Shown: positions 56,097 to 64,000 of the stretch, one piece after another | How the letters are laid out: each line of letters starts with the position of its first letter | Position numbering within the stretch: position 1 is the stretch's first letter | Assembly: GCA_021527695.1 (NCBI GenBank) | Contig: JAKFAO010000004.1 | Span: 971,001 to 1,035,000, forward strand | DNA from: Naematelia aurantialba | Taxonomy: Eukaryota > Basidiomycota > Tremellomycetes > Tremellales > Naemateliaceae | Length of the DNA: 64,000 bases | Direction of reading: 5' to 3' | Program-made: the position numbers and the translations under genes | The notes under the pieces: generated by a model | The model's database searches: none | The model's input: the letters and a program-made list of their open reading frames with translations, nothing else | Told to the model about the DNA's origin: nothing

Positions 56097-59068
56097 CTAA
56101 GCAGCAATGTGCGAGACATCTCTGTCCCATACTCGGTGCATCTTGACGCCGTCGAGGAACTTGGCGGCAAACTCCGCGCCCAGCCCAGGACCAGGCGCAA
56201 GTACCGCCCCATTCTCCACGTACACGTCTGAACCCAGCTTGACTTCGGGGCTAAAGTCACCCGGGAGGCAGACATCCGTGATCCACGGCACGGCGTTTCC
56301 AGTCCCCCCAACCGCCTTGAGGTGCATGTACGCCTCGCGGATAACGTGGATCAGTCGCCCGTTCTTAAGGCCCTTGACATAGCCGTCGTCCGGTCCGCCA
56401 ATGAACACCACAGCATCAAAGTGGGTCGACCGAGAGTTCTCGAATGTGAATTCGGCATTGAGCGAGGCGCCGTTCGAGGCAGTGACCGGGCCGGAACCAG
56501 GACCGACAATCTTGGCCATCACGCTGGCGGCTTCAAAGGCCGCTGTCACGGCTGCAGCGACAGTGTAGTCGTAGCCAGGCAGCACGTAAATACCGATCTT
56601 TCGGCCCGCGGGAGTAAAGACTAGACAACACTTCAGTTTTCTCTCTCGGTGATAAGTCGCCCGTTTGCGGCCGACTCACCCTGGTTCTTGCCCGTGACCT
56701 GCGACAGGAATTCAGACTTCTTGCCGTGATTGGGCACAGCAGCAGGCACTTTGACTGACGGAAGAGCCTCGGAGACGGCGATTGCAAAGTCGTGGCTGAT
56801 CAGGTTGAATCTCTCAATGGCCTGTTGCTGTACCCCTGTCTCTTCGCACTTGGACAGCTCGAATTGAGCGGCAGACACAATATGGGCCTTTTCAGGCTCG
56901 CTCATCGAGTTGTAGAACAGCTGCGCTTGGTCGATGAATTCCTGCCCACATCAGAACTGTTACTACTGCTGAAAGAGGAAAGGGGCTCACGTTGAATTTG
57001 GGTCCGTGCACTCTCTCCTTGATACCCGAGATCACCTCGGGGTAAGACTTGAAGCCGCCTTGCGCGGGCGAGGTGGTGGGAAGCACGTCAAATCGGTTCG
57101 GGTGGTACCTCGTCCTGTTCCTCTTGCTCTGCATTTGGCCTTGGCCGTCCGACTGCGTGTTGTGGAAGGGACACACAGGCCGATTGACCGGGATGTCCTT
57201 GAAATTGATGCCCAGTCGAGAGATCTGGGTGTCAAAGTACGAGAAGTTTCTGCCGGCCAGCAGAGGGTCGGACGAGAAGTCCATACCGGCGACAATGTGC
57301 TGTGTGCAAAAGGCAACTTCCTCGACCTCGGTGAAGTAGTCGACGGGGTTGCGGTTCAGTGTCAGGGTGCCGATGTTTTTGACTGGTACAATGTCTTCTG
57401 GGATCAACTTTGTTGCGTCGAGGAGATCAAAGTCGAACTGCTCAGGTCAGCTTGGAACTCGTAGCTCTTTCAAATGGCAAATCTCACCTTGTGTTCGTCC
57501 TCTTCAGGGACGAGCTGCACGCCAAGCTCCCACTTGGGATAAGCACCCGCCTCGATGGCGTCCCACAAGTCTCGTCGGTGGAAGTCTGGGTCCTGGCCCG
57601 CGAGTTTGAGTGCCTCGTCCCAAACGAGTGAGTGTGTGCCGAGATGAGGGGTCCAATGGTACTTGACAAACGTGCTTTTTCCCTCTTCGTTGATGAGGCG
57701 GAAAGTGTGCACGCCGAAGCCCTGCATCATGCGATACGAGCGAGGGATGGCGCGGTCCGAGAGGATCCACTGCTGCATATGGGTCGACTGGGGGTGGAGG
57801 GACATAAAGTCCCATGCGTTGTCGTGGGCTGTCTGGGCTTGGGGGATCTCGCGGTGGGGTTCCGGCTTGATCGCGTGAACAAGGTCGACAAACTTGATCG
57901 CGTCCTGGATGAAGAAGACGGGTATGTTGTTGCCGACTAGCGTTTGTGAGCGGGAGCCCGGGGGAGGGGGGAGGCAAGGAGTGAGGGGGGATGAAAAACG
58001 GCAGTAGAACAGCAAGCAAGCAAGGGTGAGAGGACGTACCGATGTCCCAGTTGCCTTCATCGGTATAAAGGCGAGCGGCAAATCCTCGTGGGTCCCGCAC
58101 AGAGTCGGCGCTACCGCGCGAGCCACCGACAGTCGAGAATCGAACATAGGCTGGAGTGACCCTGCTGGTGTCTGTGAGGATCTACACAGCCGTCAGACCA
58201 ACACTAGGATTATCATCGGCCCCGTCGCCATGACCGGTAATCGAGACAGGAGAGAGACTCGCCTTGGCAGTGGTCAACCCTTTCAGAGGAGTGTGTAGTG
58301 TGAATTCTCCAAATGCCCCTGCCCCACGCGCATGGACCACTCGTTCGGGGATACGCTCGTGGTCGAAAGACGAGATCTTCTCCCGATTGTGGAAATCCTC
58401 CATGACGGTCGGACCCCGTGCGCCAGCATGCAGGGCAATGTCTGTTTCCTAGGGTGGTGTCAGCATGACGAAGGTAGAGTGCTCGGGAACTAGCAGAGCG
58501 GACGGCGAGCGGAGTGTGTCTGGGGACTCGGGCTCGCGAGACGACTACGCGGGTCGAGGACGTGAGGAAGTGAGACGATGACGAGGAGGACGAGGAAGAA
58601 CTAGAAGAGAGAGAGGGAGAAGAGACGGAGGGAGATTGACAGAGAAGGGAGGACGGCGAGTGAGAGAGTGGATGGGAAGTAAGCCAGAGAGGGGAGTCAA
58701 GGGCAACGCACGGCGATCGGGACTCCAAAGTAGGTGGTCAACGGGGTCGAGGAATTATCCTCCACCGTGAACGACTCCATCTGTCTCGCCTTTGCATCGC
58801 CCACAGCGGCATTGACGACTGGCAGGTATCAGCTTGGTTCATCCTACACTATCCTCCCATCTCCATCCTCCCATCTGCCATGATACCTCGAGCACTATGA
58901 CTCGAGTGCTGTGGATACTCGAGCCCTAAGTGGATACTCGAGCACTATGACTCGAGTGCTGTGGATACTCGAGCGCTATGGATACTTTGGGCAACGGACT
59001 GGAGGTATGGATACCTCGAGCACGATGGAAACTAGCAAGCACGCACCTTTCTCGACGACTTGCGCCAT
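56097..59068 (-). CDS. Large-subunit catalase with C-terminal flavodoxin/DJ-1-like domain
   Basis: A many-exon gene. Exon 1 is 59068-59047 and exon 2 starts at 58818. It reads [17 protein letters not shown] and then the catalase core. The distal His is in [16 protein letters not shown], the distal Asn is in [16 protein letters not shown], and the proximal heme-ligand Tyr is in [18 protein letters not shown]. The C-terminal extension ([34 protein letters not shown]) is the class-I glutaminase-like domain of large-subunit fungal catalases. The enzyme breaks hydrogen peroxide into water and oxygen. No clear secretion signal or C-terminal peroxisomal SKL is seen, so the cytosol is likely. One intron starts with GCGAGT (GC-AG type) and the first intron carries palindromic repeats. 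Confidence 0.93.
58560..58670 (+). repeat. GA-rich tract in a catalase intron
   Basis: GAGGA/GAGAGA units fill the intron between exons 2 and 3 of catalase, pyrimidine-rich on the sense strand. Confidence 0.75.
58870..59015 (+). repeat. Palindromic CGAGCAC/ACTCGAG repeats in catalase intron 1
   Basis: Units of the form ACTCGAGCACTATG and ACTCGAGTGCTGTGG alternate four or five times. ACTCGAGTGCT pairs with AGCACTCGAGT-like copies, so the transcript could form hairpins. They lie in the 228-nt first intron. Confidence 0.8.
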
Positions 59069-59795
59069 GCTTGCTACGCTGGATGACAGTTTGACAGCGC
59101 TGTACAGGACAGTGACGGGGAGAGAATGTGAGAGAGAAGAGCGAGGGAAGAAAGGATCACCGTGAGTGAATGTATGTATATGTATGTATTATACCCAGCA
59201 CGTCGGAGAGGACGAGCAGCAGTCTCCGAGGCAGCGTAAAGCAGCGGAACAAGCAGCAGCAGCGCAGAATCCAATGAGAAGCCTCGGTTGACCAACGTCA
59301 CGTCAAACCACGTGCCTCTCATGTCGTCATTGCCATCACAGGTTTTATGTGGCCAGAGGCGCAGCAGCAGAGGCAGCCGGTGATCTCTTCAGGGCCGGCT
59401 ACGTCGTTGCCCTCATTCCAGCGACTGCCAAGATCGATCTTGCCGCGCGTGGCTCTAGTCTGCCGATGCGCTGCCGAATGAGGTAGTGGCACTACGATCG
59501 TGCGTGTGCGTGGCGTGTGGCAGAGCAGTCCTTGCCGTTGCACAAAGACGAGAGGCTTACCGCCCACTAAGCCACGGAACCGTCCCGGACCAGAGGATAC
59601 AATACATGAGTCACCAGCCTGAATCGCCGCGAGCGAAATGCAAGACAAAACTCAAGGGTATCTATAACATGCCGAGAACGGGGAGGTGTCAGGGTGCCCG
59701 AGGCAATGGGGATCGTCCCCAGCACCACACTGGACGGAGGGACGAAGGAAGGGCACTGCACCGCGACAGAAGTACCGAGGTATGGGGTATGGACA
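59069..59795. other. Intergenic, catalase upstream and CDK1 3' region
   Basis: 727 bp between two minus-strand genes. It should hold the catalase promoter and the CDK1 3' UTR. It contains TGTATGTATATG-type words (about 59165-59190). No gene with family features. Confidence 0.45.
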
Positions 59796-61573
59796 CTACA
59801 TCGGGACGGTAGTGCCAAAGTACGGGTGGGTCAGTGCCCGCTTTGCTGCGCCTCGTCAGCTGGCTGCCCGATGGTTTGGTATGCAAGGCACGGATGGTTG
59901 GTATGCAAGGCGCGGATGGTTGGGTGCAGCAGGGACGGGGCGTACCGGAGATTCGGTGGGCCGGGTCGTAGATCAGTGTCTGGGCGAGCAGGTCCAGGCC
60001 CGCTTCGTCGAGACCCTTGACGGCGTCTCTGAGATTCACAGGGTGCCACTGGGGGAAGGACGACTTGTAGTCGGGCAGGCTCTTGACTCCTGGCCAGACG
60101 TCTTCGTCGGGTGTGCCGAGGGTTCTGCGCATGGTGTCAGCATACCACTGCTACGGCACACGTTCTCAAGGATGGAGGGTTAGAGGGGGCAGGGTTGTGT
60201 GTCAGAAGCAAGTATCAGAGGGCAGAATGTCTTAGGGGACGAGGTGGAGTCCACAGGCCGAGTATGCTCATCATTGAGACGTACCGGAAGATGCGGAAAA
60301 TCTCGTCAATTTCCGAATCGCCAGGGAATAGGGGCTGCCTCATTGCCATCTCTGCAAAGATGCAGCCTACGGACCACATGTCGATGGCTGTCGAGTAGTG
60401 GCGCGAGCCGAGCAAGACCTCGGGCGCGCGATACCAGAGCGTCACGACCTGCGTCTCCTATGAGCTCTCTGCGGGCTACTCGTGGACGCGGCTTACCTCG
60501 TGGGTGTAGGTCCGAAGGGGAATACCAAATGCGCGGGCGAGTCCAAAGTCTGCGTGTTGTCAGTACGGCAGTACAGGCGTTGGTATTTCTGCGACGGAAG
60601 ATGCGCGTGAACGAATGGAGGCAACGTACCGGCAATCTTGAGATTGCCTTCTTTGTTGATGAGCAGGTTTTGCGGCTTCAAGTCGCGGTGCAGGATCCGA
60701 TGCGCATGGCAGTAGTACAGCCCCTTGACGAGCTGGTACGCGAATCTCTGTTGCGCGTGAGCGACATGTAGTGCAAAGGGGGCAATGAGTGAGGCGCACC
60801 TTGACCATGTTCGGTCCGAGACCGTCTTTGTCGCCGATCGTGTCCATGTATTTTTTTAGGTCCAGGTCGAGAAACTCGAAGACGAGGTAGAGTTTTGCCT
60901 CGGAATGCACGATATCCAGGAGTCTGCGACTCAGCTCGTGATACGATCAGGACAGTCAGAGACAATGATGACACCGAGGAGAGGCAGATCAGCGAGGAGA
61001 GGATGACAGTGACGAAGACAGAGAAGCTGAGGATAGCAGAGAAGACGACAGGTGCAGGTGGGTGTTGTTCTCTGTTTAAGGAGGGAGGGGCAGAGGATAC
61101 GAATCACCGGGACCAGGACACTGGAGACGAGCAGACTGGAGACATGCAGACTGGAGACATGCAGACTGGAGACGAGCAGACTGGACGAGTAGACCCCACT
61201 TGACGATATTGTCATCCCTGCTCAACTCCTTCAACAAGCTGATCTCGCGAATCGAAGTGCTCGGCACGCCCTCGTCTTCCGCCTCGAGACGGATCTTCTT
61301 GAGCGCGACGATGTTGCCTGTTTGGAGGTCGCGGGCTTTGTAGACGACGCCGTATGTTCCTGCGGCGTGTCAGTCGTCGTACGAGGTCAAACAAAAGTGC
61401 CGAGCAGTCATGGCCGTCGCCTCCAAATTGCCGCGGGGAAGAAGCAATATGTCCAACGTAGAAACGAAAAGGCACTCTTCGGTGTGTTTGCCGCAGAGGC
61501 GACAGACGACCATACGAGACAGCGACTCACCCTCGCCAATCTTCTCAAGCTTGGTGTAATTGTCAAGCGACAT
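59796..61573 (-). CDS. CDK1: Cyclin-dependent kinase Cdk1 (Cdc28/Cdc2)
   Basis: A multi-exon gene from ATG at 61573. Exon 1 is 61573-61531 and the last exon ends at TAG 59796. Motifs in order: Gly-rich loop [12 protein letters not shown] with the inhibitory Thr-Tyr pair, VALKKIRLE with the catalytic Lys, the cyclin-binding helix written [42 protein letters not shown] with the activation-loop Thr, [36 protein letters not shown] and the end [15 protein letters not shown]. This is the master kinase of the cell cycle, active with cyclins in the nucleus and cytoplasm. Most Cdk1 orthologues have PSTAIRE, so the Ala-to-Ser change is notable. The last exon is short and was placed by splice phase. CDK1 is divergent from the unknown gene at 62228. 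Confidence 0.94.
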
Positions 61574-62227
61574 GGTTCCCACGGATGAGATATGGCACGG
61601 TCGTCGTCAACAGATATGGCCTGACTCCGTCCTATCGCGTCGACTGCTATGAAGAGACGGAGCGGGGGAGCGGGATGCAGGAGGTAGGAAGCAGGAAGAG
61701 GGACGCAGGAAGTGGGAAGCAGGAAGAGGGACGCAGGAAGCGATATCGCGGTGATGTTTGTCGAGCGGGTTGAGCGAAGTGTGTCGGCCTGAATCGTTGC
61801 AGATCACGCAATAGTCAGGCGCCAGGCGATACTTGACAGCGCAGTAGGTCCCGTGGACGTCGCTGTGCGTGCAGTGGACAGTGGTGAGCGACGAAGAGCG
61901 AGGTGCCAAGATTGACTTTGTGCCAGCCTCTGCCAGCTGTTGGGCCGGTGAAAAAGGGGCGTGATCTTTGAACCTACGGACGCGTCTGGCCATTACGTAA
62001 AGTAATTCAGAAACGCCAAGAGGGCGGCGGGGTCCGCCTGTCTGGTTTCAAGTTTGAAGCCGAGATTTCAGAGCTCGGGCCGCTGGTCGACTTGGTCGTC
62101 TGCAGGATACAGGAGCCGCCATAGTGCAGACATTACTCTTGCAGCATCTTGCATCACAGCGCTGGACCGGGAGACGGGGGTCTGTTCCTGCCGCCTCTGT
62201 GCGTTCTGTTGGAGTGAGAGCGCAGTC
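61574..62227. promoter_or_regulatory. Upstream region between CDK1 and the unknown gene
   Basis: 654 bp between two divergent start codons. It contains a GGAAGCAGGAAGAGGGACGC-type direct repeat (about 61683-61740). A 128-codon minus-strand frame at 61607-61993 (MARRVRRFKDHAPFSPA) has no recognisable family and may be a chance or upstream ORF. Confidence 0.45.
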
Positions 62228-63511
62228 ATGTCTGGAGGGAAATACGTGCCGCCCTCTCGACGGGCAGGCTTCGTGCCCTCTCTTGCATCCGCTCCTCCCG
62301 CCTCTGCGATACCGCGCAGCCGCCTCCCGCCGGCACATGGCACCGGCTCCGACCTCCAAACGTACACTATCGACGTTCTGTCTGAGCACTTCCAGCACCC
62401 CCAAGATTCCACCATCACCTTCTTCTCCCATCCCGCTCTTAAGCGGCCACCGCGCGAGCCGCTGCGATACGACCCCGCCCGACCACCCGAGGCCACGCCG
62501 CTGCCCCCGTCCCCGCCGCCCCCGCCGCCAGCACACATCCTGAGCCATCTGGTGAGCTACGTGTGCATCTTCCCAAACGCGCACCCGGCGTGGGACGAGC
62601 GCGGCGAGCTGTGGACGCATACCAATGCGGACAAGTTGGTCGAGGACTGGGAGGGCCAGAAGCGAAATTTCGGCAGGCCAGTGCCGGTATTCAGGATGGT
62701 GCGGGGCAGTAGGGTGGACTTTGGGTTCTACGGGTGGTGGTGAGTGTTCTGTCTGCTCCATTCGCGAGGTGGTCGATCTCCAGGTATTCGCTTCGTATGC
62801 TCTACCCCCATCCTCTGTCGATCTCCTTGCCGTCTATTCCTGACTGCGCTCTCTCAGTATCTTCCACCCCATCATCACGCTCTTCATGTATCCACCCGTG
62901 GCGCCGATCGCTCACGCACAGGCTCATTCAATCCCTCCAAGTCATTCCCGCCGGCTCGGCCGAGCTGATCCGCATGCTCGAAGCGAAGGAAGTTGCCAAG
63001 GGTGAGCTCTGCCCGCCACCTCTCTCCTCTCTACTGTCCACTGCCATCTCTCCCTCTCTCCTCCCTCTCTCCTCCCTCTCTCCTCCCCTCTCTCCTCTAT
63101 CCTCCCCTCTGTCCTCCCTCTGTCCTCCCTCTGTCCTCCCTCTCTCCTCCCCTCTTTCACGTCTCTGCTGTCCAACACTCTCCCGCCTGTGTCCATTATC
63201 CCCGCTCAAGGCACAACCGCTGACATCCCGCAGGGTTCGGCAGCAGGCAAGGCAGGACAGCAGCCGCCTGGGCGCACTCACTCAACACGACGTGGATAAA
63301 GCTCACGCTCGCTCGTGCGCCGCCGGTTGGGGAAACGTACACCGAGTTGAAGGACCCCATGACGCTGCGAGGTGGGAAGGGCGGCGAGGTGGAGAGATAT
63401 CTCCTGGAGGTTGGGGGACTGGATGACGAGGTCGCGATGCTGGAGGGCGAGGGAGCGGATGAGGAGGTCGCTACTTTGCAGGGCGAGGGGCTGGATGCGC
63501 TCGCTACGTGA
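62228..63511 (+). CDS. Conserved-looking protein of 289 aa, unrecognised
   Basis: Exons 62228-62739, 62922-63001 and 63234-63511 keep phase and encode 289 aa. It starts MSGGKYVPPSRRAGFVPS, a basic N-terminus. A Pro-rich linker (about residues 80-105) follows, then a compact block (LSHLVSYVCIFPNAHPAWDE; LVEDWEGQKRNFGRPVPVF; GSRVDFGFYGWW) and, after the introns, AGSAELIRMLEAKEVAKGFG and WIKLTLARAPPVGETYTEL. The alternation of aromatic and charged residues suggests a real folded domain. I do not recognise the family and give no function. Intron 2 contains a CCTCTCTCC tract. Confidence 0.72.
63035..63160 (+). repeat. CCTCTCTCC/CCTCTGTCC polypyrimidine tract in an intron
   Basis: About a dozen nine-base units fill most of the 232-nt second intron of the unknown gene. 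The tract is pyrimidine on the sense strand. Confidence 0.9.
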
Positions 63512-63926
63512 AGGGGTTGAACGACGAGCTGGCTTCTTGGACGTGGGTGATTGTGAGTCGACGATGAGGTCGCCAGTCTGGAGGCTGGATTGAGCCGCAG
63601 CTAGACCAGCGGCGCGAAAACGTGACGGCATGGCGCTGAGCGTCGATGTTGGACGAGACAAACATTTCAATGTCAATAGCATTCTAGTGAAACACTAATA
63701 GACCCGCCGGCCATCTGTAAATACCATCTACCATGCATGTGCATAGCCCCGGCTCCCAAGTCGACTCGCATCCACGTCTGCACGATAACTACGAGCCACC
63801 AACGAGCTTTACCAACGAGCCTCACCAACGAGCCTCACCAACGAGCCTCACCAACGAGCCTTACCAACGAGCCTTGCCAACGAGCCTTACGAGCGTCAAC
63901 ATGACCATTACGGCGCACCCGCGCAC
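63512..63926. other. Convergent intergenic region with CCAACGAGCCT repeats
   Basis: 415 bp between two convergent genes. From about 63797 to 63893 there are roughly eight copies of ACCAACGAGCCT(Y), some partial. No gene seen. Confidence 0.6.
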
Positions 63927-64000
63927 CTAGTTGATCGTGTATCCGCCATCGACGACCCACGCTGCGCCCTGGACGAAGCTGGCCCTCTCGCTGCAGAGGA
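63927..64000 (-). CDS. C-terminal end of a short-chain dehydrogenase/reductase (partial)
   Basis: On the minus strand the last 23 codons read LCSERASFVQGAAWVVDGGY and end TIN-stop. The pattern SERASFVQG...VDGGY is the common C-terminus of classical short-chain dehydrogenases. The rest of the gene lies beyond the right edge of the window, so substrate and size cannot be judged. Confidence 0.8.
   Translation of the reverse strand, partial: LCSERASFVQGAAWVVDGGYTIN

Noticed and set aside
61607..61993. 128-codon minus-strand ORF upstream of CDK1
   Set aside because: Not recognisable, overlaps the probable CDK1 5' region and a GGAAGCAGGAAG repeat; retained only as a note within the upstream-region feature.
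1..64000. CRISPR arrays, operons, Shine-Dalgarno sites, prophage or plasmid functions
   Set aside because: The window is nuclear eukaryotic DNA with spliceosomal introns. The tandem repeats lack regular unique spacers, and no bacterial-type gene clusters are present.

Overview
This window looks like a gene-dense chromosome segment from a basidiomycete fungus, most likely a tremellomycete yeast; the class is inferred from gene content and intron style, not from a search. It is GC-rich. Nearly every gene is interrupted by short GT-AG introns, many of 33-110 nt, with CTGAC/CTAAC-like branch sites close to the acceptor. The proteins are typical eukaryotic housekeeping factors. There is no sign of a bacterial, viral or organellar sequence.

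Layout. 1-1065 is the 3' part of a CCCH zinc-finger gene. 1274-1359 is an intron-containing tRNA-His gene, with a degraded retrotransposon-like ORF beside it (1392-1967). 2891-4004 is SEN34, the tRNA-splicing endonuclease subunit, divergent from a triple-START lipid-transfer protein with a membrane anchor (4302-9370). 9504-16440 holds three minus-strand genes: an unrecognised serine/acid-rich protein, a Wwm1-like WW-domain protein and a Git3/Gpr1-type 7TM receptor. 17792-21400 holds the divergent pair CNS1 and NIF3-like. 21738-28045 is DOP1, divergent from LSM2 (28272-29047). 29459-32978 reads as one coiled-coil plus HECT_2 (UBE3D/Ipa1-like) protein. 33530-36072 is a CLPTM1-family membrane protein, divergent from a small acidic protein. 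37176-39914 is an AlkB-type dioxygenase with CUE-like and GRF zinc-finger ends. 40259-43248 is VPS1, divergent from dynactin p62 (43629-45607). 46041-49994 is a large Ser/Pro-rich unknown. 50260-52600 is eIF2B-alpha, divergent from an Mgr3-like mitochondrial TPR protein (52819-55520). 56097-59068 is a large-subunit catalase, 59796-61573 is CDK1, 62228-63511 is an unrecognised protein, and 63927-64000 is the tail of a short-chain dehydrogenase.

The genes do not form an obvious pathway cluster. The organising theme is divergent pairs sharing 200-650 bp promoters: SEN34/START, CNS1/NIF3, DOP1/LSM2, CLPTM1/acidic protein, VPS1/p62, eIF2B-alpha/Mgr3-like and CDK1/unknown. Some themes recur: membrane traffic (DOP1, VPS1, START protein, dynactin), RNA processing (SEN34, tRNA-His, LSM2) and chaperone/ubiquitin functions (CNS1, HECT_2).

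The clearest oddities are very small exons in LSM2, two apparent GC-AG introns, simple-sequence expansions in the longer introns and in the AlkB coding region, an in-frame coiled-coil/HECT_2 fusion, and a PSTSIRE variant in CDK1. I found no convincing novel multi-gene system. All exon coordinates are manual predictions from reading frame, splice consensus and family conservation.
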